64,000 nt of DNA, taken from assembly GCA_031411235.1 (NCBI GenBank), contig JANOAR010000108.1:1-64000 (forward strand). The letters run 5' to 3'. Under the pieces are notes generated by a model. That model searched no databases and was not told where the DNA came from. It saw only the letters and a list, made by a program, of their open reading frames with translations. The stretch's first letter is position 1. Each line of letters starts with the position of its first letter. Position numbers and translations under genes: made by a program. Of the stretch, positions 50,352-60,020 are shown piece after piece. This DNA comes from JANOAR01 sp031411235. Its GTDB lineage: Bacteria > Verrucomicrobiota > Verrucomicrobiia > Verrucomicrobiales > Verrucomicrobiaceae.

Positions 50352-51227
50352 ATGGCCACCTCGCCCATTCTCGAAAAAGTCCCACAGCTCGACCACGAGC
50401 CTTTTCACTGCGAGGTTATTCGCGGGAGCAGCTACCAGACGCGCTGGCACTTTCACCCGGAACTCCAGATCACCCTCGCCCTGCGCAGCAGTGGCCATCG
50501 CATCGTCGGCGACCATATCGGCACGCTGGGTAATGGCGACCTCGTCATGGTCGGGGCTGACCTACCCCACGTCTGGCAGCAAGAAGAAAAAAAGCCTGCC
50601 AATGCTGTCCATGCCATCGTCCTACGTTTCCGCGAAACCTTCCTCGGCAGCGACTTCCTCGCTCGCACCGACCTCGCTCAAGTGCGCCACTTGTTCACTC
50701 GCAGCAGCCGGGGACTGCACTTTGGCGAGTACACCCGCAGCCTGATAACGCCACTCCTACTCGAGCTGCCCGAGACCATGGGCCTGCGTCGCATTACCCA
50801 GTTTTTGACCCTGCTCGACACCCTCGCCAAGGCCACCGATACCACGCCACTGGCCAGCATCAGCTTCCGCCCTGCTCTCGATCCAGACGATGAGGCTCGT
50901 ATGAACCGCATCTTACGCTTCATCGACTCGAACCTCTGTGAAGAGATCACCCGCGATGCTGTGGCTCGCAGCGCCAGCCTCAGTCCCGACGCCTTCAGCC
51001 GTTACTTCCATAGTCGCACGGGCAAAACCCTGCCCGCCTATGTCAACGAACTGCGCATCGGTCGCGCCTGCCGCCGATTGCAAAGCAGCAGCGACACCGT
51101 CTCGGACATCGCACTCGACTGCGGCTTCACCAACCTCGCCAACTTCAACCGCTGGTTCCTCAAAATCACGCTGCACACCCCGCGTGATTACCGGCAACGG
51201 GTGGCCGCATCGCAGCACAAGAGGTAG
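50352..51227 (+). CDS. AraC-family regulator
   Basis: From MATSPILEKV the 291-residue protein has an N-terminal cupin (YQTRWHFHPELQITLALRSS, GDLVMVGADLPHVWQQ) and two C-terminal HTH units (ARSASLSPDAFSRYFHSRTG and ISDTVSDIALDCGFTN-type SDIALDCGFTNLANFNRWF). It probably senses a sugar or other small ligand. It is not linked to the ribosomal genes except by position, given the terminator between them. Confidence 0.85.
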   Translation: MATSPILEKVPQLDHEPFHCEVIRGSSYQTRWHFHPELQITLALRSSGHRIVGDHIGTLGNGDLVMVGADLPHVWQQEEKKPANAVHAIVLRFRETFLGSDFLARTDLAQVRHLFTRSSRGLHFGEYTRSLITPLLLELPETMGLRRITQFLTLLDTLAKATDTTPLASISFRPALDPDDEARMNRILRFIDSNLCEEITRDAVARSASLSPDAFSRYFHSRTGKTLPAYVNELRIGRACRRLQSSSDTVSDIALDCGFTNLANFNRWFLKITLHTPRDYRQRVAASQHKR

Positions 51228-51258
51228 CTGCGTGCAGTGAGAGACAAGGGCGAAATGA

Positions 51259-51972
51259 TCACACCCCGCCAAACCGGCGCTGCCTGCGGCCATACTCCTC
51301 GATGGCCTCTTGCAGCTCTTCTTTGCGGAAGTCGGGCCAGAGCTTGGGGGTGATGTAGAACTCGGTGTAGCTCAACTGCCAGAGCAGGAAATTCGACAGG
51401 CGCAACTCTCCGGAGGTGCGGATGAGCAGGTCGGGGTCGGGGTAGTAACGGGTGTAGAGGTGCTTGCTGAAGACGTCCACGTCGATCATGGCCTTGTCGA
51501 GGTGGCCCTTTTCCACGCTGTCGATGAGGCTCTTCACCCCATCGACGATCTCCTCACGACCGCCGTAGCTGAGGGCGAGGATGAGGGTCATGCTGGTGTT
51601 CCCGGCGGTGGTGGCGATGGCGTGGTGCAGGATTTCCTGGGTGCTCTGGGGCAGGTCGTGCAAGCGCCCGATGGCTTGCAGGCGGATGTTTTTATCCATC
51701 AACTCAGCTGTCTCGCGCTGGAGGTAGAGTTCCAGCAGCTTCATCAGCGCCTCGACTTCGCGCTTGGGCCGCTTCCAGTTCTCGGAGGAGAAGGCATACA
51801 GGGTGAGGTACTCGACGCCCAGTTCCTTGCAGCCCTCGGTGATCTTGCGCACGGACTCGGCACCAACGCGGTGCCCCTCGGTGCGCGGCAGCCCGCGCTC
51901 CTTGGCCCAGCGGCCATTGCCATCCATGATGATGGCGATGTGGCGAGGGATGGCGGTAGCGTTGAGTTTCAT
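51259..51972 (-). CDS. uppS: Undecaprenyl diphosphate synthase
   Basis: The 237-residue protein has the cis-prenyltransferase signature IAIIMDGNGRWAKERGLPR with catalytic Asp, then the later block TRYYPDPDLLIRTSGELRLS with the family RTSGExRLSNF motif. It makes the C55 lipid carrier used for peptidoglycan and other envelope polymers. A run of ten C residues (minus strand) lies nine bases upstream of its ATG, where a ribosome-binding site would be expected. Confidence 0.96.
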   Translation of the reverse strand: MKLNATAIPRHIAIIMDGNGRWAKERGLPRTEGHRVGAESVRKITEGCKELGVEYLTLYAFSSENWKRPKREVEALMKLLELYLQRETAELMDKNIRLQAIGRLHDLPQSTQEILHHAIATTAGNTSMTLILALSYGGREEIVDGVKSLIDSVEKGHLDKAMIDVDVFSKHLYTRYYPDPDLLIRTSGELRLSNFLLWQLSYTEFYITPKLWPDFRKEELQEAIEEYGRRQRRFGGV

Positions 51973-51980
51973 GGGGAGGC

Positions 51981-51990
51981 GGGGGGGGGG
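51981..51990. repeat. G10 homopolymer upstream of uppS start
   Basis: Ten consecutive G (ten C on the coding strand of uppS) lie 9-18 bases before the uppS ATG. Homopolymers of this length can slip in replication and alter spacing to the ribosome-binding site. Confidence 0.85.
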
Positions 51991-52134
51991 ACAATCAGAG
52001 GGGGAGACTATCAGACTATGAGACTATCAGATGGGGAGGATTGGTGATTGCTGAAGGAGGAGTGCCGATGGGTGACGGGGCGGAGGTTTCCCATCTCTCT
52101 ATCTCATTGTCCGATAGTCTCCCCCTCTGATTGT
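51991..52134. repeat. 22-bp inverted repeats between uppS and menB
   Basis: Arms 51991-52012 (ACAATCAGAGGGGGAGACTA plus TC) and 52113-52134 are exact reverse complements. Next to the left arm AGACTATCAGACTATGAGAC is itself repetitive, giving several GACTATCAG-type copies. The 100 bases between have no gene. Confidence 0.75.
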
Positions 52135-52147
52135 CTGACCGTCTGCA

Positions 52148-52960
<813 letters not shown>

Positions 52961-53116
52961 GTCGCGCTGTGGTTGCCACGAAACAGGAAGAGATCAAGAG
53001 GATGTGGGGGAAAGGATGAAGGATATGCCAGCTCAGCAGCCTTGCTGCCTCCCACTTTCCCCATGAAGAACCTCCCGCGATGGCTCCGTAGTGGTAGCCT
53101 CGCACCCACCACCACG

Positions 53117-55138
53117 ATGAAACAAACACGCCTCACTCTCGCCGCCCTGTTGGGCTTTTCGCTGCTCGCCCAAGGTGAAGACATTCGCCTTCAGCCGCTC
53201 AAGGACTTGAATGGCTACTTCCCCTTCAATCCCCCAAGTTCACTCAGCGAATGGGACGTGCGGAAAGCGCAGGTGAAGCGGCAGATTTTGGTGTCGCAGG
53301 GCTTGTACCCGATGCCGACAAAGACGCCACTCAACGCGGTCATTCATGGCAAGGTCGAGCGCGAGGGCTACACGGTGGAGAAGGTCTATTTCGAGAGTGC
53401 TCCAGGCTTCTTTGTCACGGGCAGCCTGTATCGTCCGACGAACCCTAAGGGCAAAGTGCCGGGCGTGATGTTCGCCCACGGTCACTGGCAGGATGCGCGG
53501 CTGTCCCTGGGCACGGAAGACAAGGTGCGCCAAGAGATCGCGGCGGGTGGCGAGCGTTTTGAAAAAGGGGGGCGCAGTATGTTTCAATCGTTGTGCGTGC
53601 AGCTCGCACGCATGGGCTGCGTGGTCTGGCAGTGGGATATGCTCAGCGATTCCGACTCCATTCAGTTCTCGCGCGAGATCGTCCATACCTTTGCCAAACA
53701 GCGGCCCGAGGCGAATACGGAGAAAAATTGGGGCCTTTATAGCCCGCAGGCGGAAGCCCATGTGCAGAGCATCATGGGCCTGCAAACGTGGAATGCCGTG
53801 CGCAGTCTCGACTTCCTGCTCAGCCTGCCCGAGGTCGATCCCGAGCGCACTGCGATCACCGGTGCGAGCGGCGGCGGCACACAGACGATGCTGCTGGCGG
53901 CGATAGATGACCGCATCAAGCTCTCCTTTCCCTGCGTCATGGTCAGCACCTCTATGCAGGGCGGCTGCACCTGCGAGAACACCAGCCTGCTGCGCATCAA
54001 CACGGGCAACGTCGAGTTCGCCGGGCTCTTCGCACCGAAGCCGCAGGGCATGAACACGGCGAACGACTGGACTAAAGAGATGGCCACCAAGGGCTTCCCC
54101 GAGTTGCAAAAACTCTATGCGACCCACGGCAAAAAGGACAACGTCCTGCTCGTGCGCGGCGAGCACTTCCCCCACAACTACAACGCCGTCACCCGCAGCG
54201 CGTTTTACACCTTCATCAACAAGCACTTCAATCTCGGGCAACCAGCGCCTGTGATCGAGAAAGACTACGAGCCCCTCACCCGCGAGCAGCTCACCGTTTG
54301 GGATGATAAACATCCCGCGCCAAAGGCCGCTGATCCTGAGTTCGAGCGCAAGATACTGAAGTGGTTCGCCGACGATGCGGAGAAACAACTCAGCGCGGGT
54401 GATCTCAAAATCGTGCGCGAAGGCGTCGAAGCCATCATCGGTCGCACCTACGCACAAGCGGGTGAAGTTGAGTGGACACTCAAAGACAAGCAGGATCGTG
54501 GCGACCATCTCGAAATGACCGGCACACTGACCAACAAGACCTACCAGGAAGAACTCAACGTCACTTGGCTCTATCCGAAAAAGTGGAAGGGCCGCGCCGT
54601 CGTCTGGCTTGATGACAGCGGCAAAGCTGCGCTGCAAAACGCCGATGTGAAGGCACTCGTGAAAGCGGGTGCCGCCGTGCTCGGCGTCGATCTACTGCGG
54701 CAAGGTGGCGAGCCTGTAAAGCAAACGGGCGTGGTGAAAAACCCACGCGAGTTCGCGGGCTACACCCACGGCTACAACCACGCGCTCTTCGCTCAGCGCA
54801 CGCATGATGTGCTCAGCATCGTGAGCTTCCTGCGCAATGCCAAAGTCGGCTCGCACACGAATCCCACGAGCGTCGCCGTCGCTGGCTGGGGGCAGGCTGG
54901 GCCTATCGTCGTTGCTGCCCGTGCTCTCGCAGGTGAAGCCATTGACCGCGCTGCGGCTGATACAGGAGGCTTCCGCTTTGGTAAAGTCCTCGACTACCGC
55001 GACCCCATGTTCCTCCCCGGTGGCGCGAAGTATCTCGACCTCCCCGGTATGATTTCGCTGAATGCGCCGCATCCTCTCTGGCTCAAGCACGAAGACAAGA
55101 AGCCCGAGGGATCGGCCATCGACTGGCTGCTGAAGTAA
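53117..55138 (+). CDS. Secreted alpha/beta-hydrolase, acetylxylan-esterase-like
   Basis: From MKQTRLTLAALLG the 673-residue product has a signal peptide ending AQGED and a mature region with an alpha/beta-hydrolase fold of the acetylxylan-esterase or prolyl-oligopeptidase sort: VMFAHGHWQDAR, the nucleophile elbow AITGASGGGTQTM, and a second, smaller hydrolase-like C-terminal half. Similar proteins are numerous in PVC bacteria and are thought to deacetylate plant polysaccharides. A longer frame starts at 52592 but runs antisense to menB. Confidence 0.82.
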   Translation: MKQTRLTLAALLGFSLLAQGEDIRLQPLKDLNGYFPFNPPSSLSEWDVRKAQVKRQILVSQGLYPMPTKTPLNAVIHGKVEREGYTVEKVYFESAPGFFVTGSLYRPTNPKGKVPGVMFAHGHWQDARLSLGTEDKVRQEIAAGGERFEKGGRSMFQSLCVQLARMGCVVWQWDMLSDSDSIQFSREIVHTFAKQRPEANTEKNWGLYSPQAEAHVQSIMGLQTWNAVRSLDFLLSLPEVDPERTAITGASGGGTQTMLLAAIDDRIKLSFPCVMVSTSMQGGCTCENTSLLRINTGNVEFAGLFAPKPQGMNTANDWTKEMATKGFPELQKLYATHGKKDNVLLVRGEHFPHNYNAVTRSAFYTFINKHFNLGQPAPVIEKDYEPLTREQLTVWDDKHPAPKAADPEFERKILKWFADDAEKQLSAGDLKIVREGVEAIIGRTYAQAGEVEWTLKDKQDRGDHLEMTGTLTNKTYQEELNVTWLYPKKWKGRAVVWLDDSGKAALQNADVKALVKAGAAVLGVDLLRQGGEPVKQTGVVKNPREFAGYTHGYNHALFAQRTHDVLSIVSFLRNAKVGSHTNPTSVAVAGWGQAGPIVVAARALAGEAIDRAAADTGGFRFGKVLDYRDPMFLPGGAKYLDLPGMISLNAPHPLWLKHEDKKPEGSAIDWLLK

Positions 55139-55162
55139 GTCGCTGAATCACGGCGTTCGGAG

Positions 55163-56071
55163 TTAAAGCTTACCCATCAGACGCAGAAGCGTCGTCGCCA
55201 TGTCCGCAGGGCTATCGCTCACGGCGATGCCGCACTCGGCGAGGATGCGCTTCTTCGCGGCAGCGGTGTCGTCTTCACCACCGATGATGGCACCCGCGTG
55301 GCCCATGCGCCGTCCGGGAGGAGCGGTGGCTCCGGCGATAAAGGCCGCGATGGGCTTCTTGCAGTTGGCCTGCGCCCAGCGGCCCGCTTCGACTTCGGCA
55401 TTGCCGCCGATTTCGCCGATCATGATGATCGCTTCAGTCTCGGGGTCTTCGTTGAACATGCGCAGCACATCGAGATGGTTGGTGCCATTCACGGGGTCGC
55501 CGCCGATGCCCACGCAGGTGCTCTGGCCGTAGCCGAGCGAGGTGAGTTGGAAGACCGCTTCATAAGTCAGCGTGCCCGAGCGCGAGACGACGCCGATGTT
55601 GCCACGCTTGTGGATGTGCCCAGGAGCGATGCCGATGCGGCAGCCGCCGTGGCTCTTTGGCCCAGTGCCGGGAGTGACGAGGCCAGGGCAGTTCGGCCCG
55701 ATGAGGCGCGTCTTTTTACCCACCATCGCGGACTTCACGCGGATCATGTCATTCACGGGAATGCCTTCAGTGATGGCGACGACCAGATCTAGGCCCGCAT
55801 CCACGCCTTCCAGAATCGCATCCGCAGCGAAGGCTGGCGGCACGAAGATAACGCTCACCGTGGCTCCGGTTTGTTTGGCGGCTTCGCCTACGGTGTCGAA
55901 GACAGGCACCTTGTGGCTACCGTGGTCAAAGGTCTGCCCACCTTTGCCGGGCGTCACACCTGCGACCAGCAGAGTGCCGTAGTCGAGTGAAGCGCGGGCG
56001 TGGCGGGAACCGAAGTCGCCAGTGATACCTTGGACGAGGATGCGAGTGGAGGAGTCAACGAGGATGGCCAT
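55163..56071 (-). CDS. sucD: Succinyl-CoA ligase subunit alpha
   Basis: The 302-residue protein has the CoA-binding ILVQGITGDFGSRHARASLD, IGPNCPGLVTPGT and the phospho-histidine loop GRRMGHAGAIIGGEDDTA. It should pair with SucC to form succinyl-CoA synthetase in the citric acid cycle; sucC is not adjacent here. The start has a CATTCATCA-type leader upstream. Confidence 0.95.
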   Translation of the reverse strand: MAILVDSSTRILVQGITGDFGSRHARASLDYGTLLVAGVTPGKGGQTFDHGSHKVPVFDTVGEAAKQTGATVSVIFVPPAFAADAILEGVDAGLDLVVAITEGIPVNDMIRVKSAMVGKKTRLIGPNCPGLVTPGTGPKSHGGCRIGIAPGHIHKRGNIGVVSRSGTLTYEAVFQLTSLGYGQSTCVGIGGDPVNGTNHLDVLRMFNEDPETEAIIMIGEIGGNAEVEAGRWAQANCKKPIAAFIAGATAPPGRRMGHAGAIIGGEDDTAAAKKRILAECGIAVSDSPADMATTLLRLMGKL

Positions 56072-56117
56072 GTGGGGGAGTGATGAAGGATGAGTGCGAG
56101 TGTTGAATGAAAAAGTG
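56072..56117 (-). repeat. CATTCA/CATCA-rich leader of sucD
   Basis: The minus strand before the sucD ATG reads TTTCATTCAACACTCGCACT then CATCCTTCATCACTCCC, a looser copy of the sequence found before cimA and the glycogen-synthase-type gene. Confidence 0.4.
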
Positions 56118-56125
56118 AAGGGCGG

Positions 56126-56500
56126 CTACGGGTGTCCAGGCTTGCGCTTGTGCATGATGACGGTGTTGCCATCGGGATCGGAAACCATCGCCATGTGGCA
56201 CCCAGGTGTTTCCAGTGGCCCCATGCGGAAAGGGGTGTCAGCGGCTTTCAGATCGGCCACAGCTTGATCGAAGTCTTCCACTTCGAGCGCCACCGTGCAG
56301 CCATCGCTGCTAGGCTTCCAGCCAGGGGCGACGCCGATGCCGAGCGTGCCAGCACCGATGTCGTATTCGATCCAGTGGCCACCTCCGCCCATATCTGTTT
56401 CCATCGTTACGGCGAGCCCCAGCACCCCTTCATAGAAGGCGCGAGCCCTGGTCATGTCGGTGACGGGATAGGAAGAAAAAGCGATTTCTGTGACTTTCAT
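56126..56500 (-). CDS. VOC-family (glyoxalase-like) protein
   Basis: The 124-residue protein has the beta-alpha-beta-beta-beta fold pattern of VOC proteins: VTDMTRARAFYEGVLGL at the N-terminus and DPDGNTVIMHKRK near the end, with EVEDFDQAV in the second half. Members bind metal in glyoxalases or carry other ligands. It lies upstream of sucD in the same orientation with a 54-base gap. Confidence 0.85.
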   Translation of the reverse strand: MKVTEIAFSSYPVTDMTRARAFYEGVLGLAVTMETDMGGGGHWIEYDIGAGTLGIGVAPGWKPSSDGCTVALEVEDFDQAVADLKAADTPFRMGPLETPGCHMAMVSDPDGNTVIMHKRKPGHP

Positions 56501-56582
56501 AGGGGCTTAGAGGGCGCTCTGTATGGCACTCCTCGGCACGGATCGCCAGCGCAATTCTTTATCTTCGCAGCGTGGCAAAACA

Positions 56583-57467
56583 TCACCCCCAATGCTGCGC
56601 GATTTTCCGCTGCAAAAAGGCCACGCTGCGAGCGAGCTGCTCCATGCCATCGACACCATCTTCGATACTGATCCAGCCATCGAAGCACTTGCTCTTCAGC
56701 TCGCTAAAAATGGCGTCATAGTCATTCAGCCCCTTGCCTATCTCGCCATGCCGCAAGCGCTTGGCGTAGCCCTGGGCACCACCTTCCTCGCGGCGTAAAT
56801 CCTCGATCGTTCCCTCCGCCAGATAGCGATCGCTCGCGTGCATCGTGACGACGCGATGCGACACCCGCTTCAGCAGCTCGATGGGATCCTCGCCCGCCAG
56901 GTAGGTATTGCTGGGGTCATAGTTGACGCCAAAATTCGGATGAGTCACGCGATCCACCAGTTGGCAGAAAACATCCATCTTTTGGGCAAACTCTGGGTAA
57001 TCCCAGAAGTCATCTTTGTAGTGGTTCTCGATGATCAATGTGATGCCGCGATCCTGAGCGTAGGGCAGGCAGGCCTCGATAGCCTCAGCCGCGTATTTGA
57101 CGCCTTCGTCAATGCTCACCTCAGGCCGCCGCTGGCCACTGAGCACGCGGCAGTACGAGCCACCGAGCACCTGCGTCATGTCAATCCAGCGCTTCTGTTT
57201 CGCGATCTCCTTCTCGCGGAAAGCCACGTCAGGATGAGTGAAGTCGGGCGAACAGCACATCATCGGAATGACTTTGCCGTGGTCTTCAACCTCTTTGCGG
57301 AAGCGCGGCCAATTCTTCTCATCCGCCATTTCGAGAAAGCCCGCATACCATTCGAGCCCCTCGATTTCCAGCTTCGAGGCGAGGACAATCCATTCAGAGA
57401 CCGTCATGGTTCCTTCTTTGCAGAGCGCCTGCATGAAGGCTTTGGGAAAGGCAGCGAGTTTTGGCAT
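56583..57467 (-). CDS. Sugar phosphate isomerase/epimerase, xylose-isomerase-like TIM barrel
   Basis: The 294-residue protein matches AP-endonuclease-2-type TIM barrels (LIIENHYKDDFWDYPEF, NFGVNYDPSNTYLAGEDPI, VTMHASDRYL and GWISIEDGVDGMEQL), with metal-site Glu, Asp and His in those blocks. Such enzymes interconvert sugars or sugar derivatives. It precedes the VOC gene by 82 bases and may share a transcript. The substrate is unknown. Confidence 0.87.
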   Translation of the reverse strand: MPKLAAFPKAFMQALCKEGTMTVSEWIVLASKLEIEGLEWYAGFLEMADEKNWPRFRKEVEDHGKVIPMMCCSPDFTHPDVAFREKEIAKQKRWIDMTQVLGGSYCRVLSGQRRPEVSIDEGVKYAAEAIEACLPYAQDRGITLIIENHYKDDFWDYPEFAQKMDVFCQLVDRVTHPNFGVNYDPSNTYLAGEDPIELLKRVSHRVVTMHASDRYLAEGTIEDLRREEGGAQGYAKRLRHGEIGKGLNDYDAIFSELKSKCFDGWISIEDGVDGMEQLARSVAFLQRKIAQHWG

Positions 57468-57591
57468 GGGCCGCGATAGTGGACGCTGGCCACGGAGCCT
57501 TCAACTGCATCGAGTGCTCATTCATTGAGTTCGAGTTGAAATCCTCGCCATGCGCTACCACTAGGCTAGGATTCTCACTTCATCACCCACC

Positions 57592-58326
57592 ATGCCCATC
57601 CTCCTCGGCGTCAATATCGACCATGTCGTCACCCTCAGGCAGGCGCGTTACCGCACCATGCTCAGCAACCATAACGTCGAACCCTGCGTGCTTGAGGCTG
57701 CCCACGAAGCCATCGCAGGCGGTGCCCATTCGATCACCGTCCATCTGCGTGCCGACCGTCGGCACATCCAAGAGGACGATGTGCGACTCCTGCGCCGCGA
57801 GGCCGCGACCAAGCTCAACCTGGAGATGGGCAACACTCCCGAAATCCTCAGCATCGCTCTCGACGTACGTCCCGACTTCGTCTGCATGGTGCCCGAGAAT
57901 CGCGATGAAGTCACCACCGAGGGCGGCCTCGATGTGGCTGGGCAGCTCGCTGCGCTAAAGCCCACCGTGGGCCAGCTCGAAGCCAATGGCACCCAAGTGA
58001 GCATGTTCATTGATCCTGATCTCGACCAAGTCCGCGCCTCGGCGGAAGTCGGTGCCAGCATGATCGAACTGCACACAGGCACCTTCGCCAATCATCTCGG
58101 GGCGGCTCGTGCCGATGAAGTCGCAAGGCTCATCGCTGCTGCGGAACTCGCCCACAGCCTTGGCTTGCAAGTCAATGCCGGGCACGGCATCACCACACAC
58201 AATGTGCGCGAATTGCTCATGGTGCCGCATCTCGCCGAGATGAATATCGGCCACCACATCGTCTCGCGTGCCGTCTTCATCGGGTTGCGAGCCGCCGTCG
58301 CAGAGATGCTGGCGGCCATGAAATAG
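57592..58326 (+). CDS. pdxJ: Pyridoxine 5'-phosphate synthase PdxJ
   Basis: The 244-residue protein shows MPILLGVNIDHVVTLRQARY, HSITVHLRADRRHIQEDD with active-site His, LNLEMGN with Glu, and VNAGHGITTHNV. PdxJ makes pyridoxine phosphate from DXP and amino-acetone phosphate. It is followed by acpS by 13 bases, a common pairing in bacteria. Confidence 0.97.
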   Translation: MPILLGVNIDHVVTLRQARYRTMLSNHNVEPCVLEAAHEAIAGGAHSITVHLRADRRHIQEDDVRLLRREAATKLNLEMGNTPEILSIALDVRPDFVCMVPENRDEVTTEGGLDVAGQLAALKPTVGQLEANGTQVSMFIDPDLDQVRASAEVGASMIELHTGTFANHLGAARADEVARLIAAAELAHSLGLQVNAGHGITTHNVRELLMVPHLAEMNIGHHIVSRAVFIGLRAAVAEMLAAMK

Positions 58327-58339
58327 AACTCTAAACTTG

Positions 58340-58726
58340 ATGCACTCGCCCCTCGCCACCGGCATTGACCTCGTAGAGATCGAGCGCATCCGCGCCTTGT
58401 TAAACAAACATGGCGAACGTTTCAAAGCACGCACCTTCACCGCTGGCGAGATGGCTTACTGCGATAGCCATCGCGACCCAGCCCCGAGTTACGCGGCTCG
58501 CTTCGCGGCAAAGGAAGCCGTGGCCAAAGCCCTGGGCACCGGCATCGCCGAGGGCATCGCCTTCACCCACATTGAAGTCCTGCGCAATGCTGCTGGCCAG
58601 CCCAGCATTCTGCTGCACGACGCTGCCCTAGCGAAGGCCAAAGAGCTGGGCATCGAGCGCCTATTGCTCTCGCTCACCCACACTCAGACCACCGCCGCCG
58701 CGAGTGTGGTAGCGGTCGGAGCTTAG
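58340..58726 (+). CDS. acpS: Holo-ACP synthase AcpS
   Basis: The 128-residue protein has the AcpS motifs GIDLVEIERI, FAAKEAVAKALGTG and LSLTHTQTTAAASV. It transfers phosphopantetheine to acyl carrier protein. A TTG one codon upstream is in frame, but the ATG at 58340 is preferred. Another gene, aroE, follows by 27 bases, so pdxJ-acpS-aroE may be one operon. Confidence 0.97.
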   Translation: MHSPLATGIDLVEIERIRALLNKHGERFKARTFTAGEMAYCDSHRDPAPSYAARFAAKEAVAKALGTGIAEGIAFTHIEVLRNAAGQPSILLHDAALAKAKELGIERLLLSLTHTQTTAAASVVAVGA

Positions 58727-58753
58727 CCGAGAGGCAACGATCACCATTCTCCT

Positions 58754-59680
58754 ATGTCCTTCTACACGCTCGACGATCTCACCCGTTCGCCAGACCTCGC
58801 ACATAGCCTTTCGCCCCCGGCACGAGTCGCCGTTATTGGCGATCCCATTGGTCATTCTAAATCGCCGCAAATGCACAATCCCGGGCTTCTCGCTCGCGGT
58901 ATCGACGCTCAGTATGTGCGCGTGCAAGTGCCCGTGGGGCGTGTCGCCGAAGCTCTTCAACTCTTTGCCGAACAAGGCTTTTTGGGGGTCAATGTCACCA
59001 TCCCGCATAAATTTGAAGCCCTCGCCGCCGTGGACAAAGTTGATCCTTTAGCTCGCACCCTGGGCGCAGTGAATACCATCGCCATTCGCCAGGACGGGCG
59101 CTTGCAAGGCTACAACAGCGATGGCCCAGGCTACCTGCGTTCCGTTCGCGAGGGCTTTGGCGAGGAGATCAAAAACCTGCGCGTGATGGTACTCGGCGCA
59201 GGTGGCGGTGCCGGGCGAGCCGTGGCGGTGCAGAGTGCGCTCGAAGGCTGCCAAAAACTCGTGCTGGTCAATCGCACGGCGGCGAAGGCACAGGCTCTGC
59301 GCGATGAATTACTGAGCAACCCGGACGTTAAAACCCAGCGCCAAGACATCACGGTCATCGACTGGACGGACGACGCTCTACGAGCGGCGTTGAGCAGTAT
59401 CGACCTCATCGTCAATGGCACCTCCCTGGGCATGAAGCCGACGGATGCGCCCCTGTTGCCGGCAGGCGTGCTGCTGCCTCAGCATCGTGTGTTCGACATG
59501 GTCTATCGTGTCGGCGAACCCACCGCACTGGGCCTAGCGGCGCAGAAGGCAGGCTCGCGCTACCTCGACGGAGCCACGCTGCTGCTTCACCAAGGAGCGA
59601 TTTCTTTCGAGCACTGGTTTGGCAATCCTGTGCCGTTGGAAGCGATGCGTGCTGGACTCGCTGAGGCACTCACGCCATAA
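58754..59680 (+). CDS. aroE: Shikimate dehydrogenase AroE
   Basis: The 308-residue protein has the substrate motif IGDPIGHSKSPQMHN, catalytic Lys in NVTIPHK, Asp in GYNSDG and the NADP-binding VLGAGGGAGRA with VNRT. AroE reduces 3-dehydroshikimate in aromatic amino-acid synthesis. It lies directly after acpS and before the small zinc-ribbon gene. Confidence 0.96.
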   Translation: MSFYTLDDLTRSPDLAHSLSPPARVAVIGDPIGHSKSPQMHNPGLLARGIDAQYVRVQVPVGRVAEALQLFAEQGFLGVNVTIPHKFEALAAVDKVDPLARTLGAVNTIAIRQDGRLQGYNSDGPGYLRSVREGFGEEIKNLRVMVLGAGGGAGRAVAVQSALEGCQKLVLVNRTAAKAQALRDELLSNPDVKTQRQDITVIDWTDDALRAALSSIDLIVNGTSLGMKPTDAPLLPAGVLLPQHRVFDMVYRVGEPTALGLAAQKAGSRYLDGATLLLHQGAISFEHWFGNPVPLEAMRAGLAEALTP

Positions 59681-59699
59681 TCGCCGTCTCGAAATCTGC

Positions 59700-59981
59700 A
59701 TGAAACCATCCCAGCACTTTTTGCTCAGTTTTTCCACGTCACTGCTGGCAGGTGTCGCCTGTGCGCTTGTGGTCTTTTTTATGCAGGATTGGTTCGATGC
59801 CCACGACCTCTACCCACCCATCGGCATGTTGGTCGCTTTCATCCTCGGGCATACCGTCATGCGCTGGTTCTTTCGCAACTACGTGCGCGTCGAATGCCTC
59901 TTTGGCTGCGGCAAAAAGGCCTATGCTCTTAAAGGCAGGTCAGACCGCTTTCGCTGCGAGCAATGCGGGAACGATATGTGA
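59700..59981 (+). CDS. Small membrane protein with C-terminal zinc ribbon
   Basis: The 93-residue protein from MKPSQHFLLS has two membrane helices (LLAGVACALVVFFMQDW and GMLVAFILGHTVMRWFF) and a C-terminal four-Cys pattern C-x3-C (CLFGC) and C-x2-C (CEQC), likely a zinc ribbon. I recognise no family. It follows aroE by 19 bases. Confidence 0.72.
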   Translation: MKPSQHFLLSFSTSLLAGVACALVVFFMQDWFDAHDLYPPIGMLVAFILGHTVMRWFFRNYVRVECLFGCGKKAYALKGRSDRFRCEQCGNDM

Positions 59982-60020
59982 GTCGCCCGTTTTTTAGGCA
60001 GCAGCGCAACGCCCGGCGTT

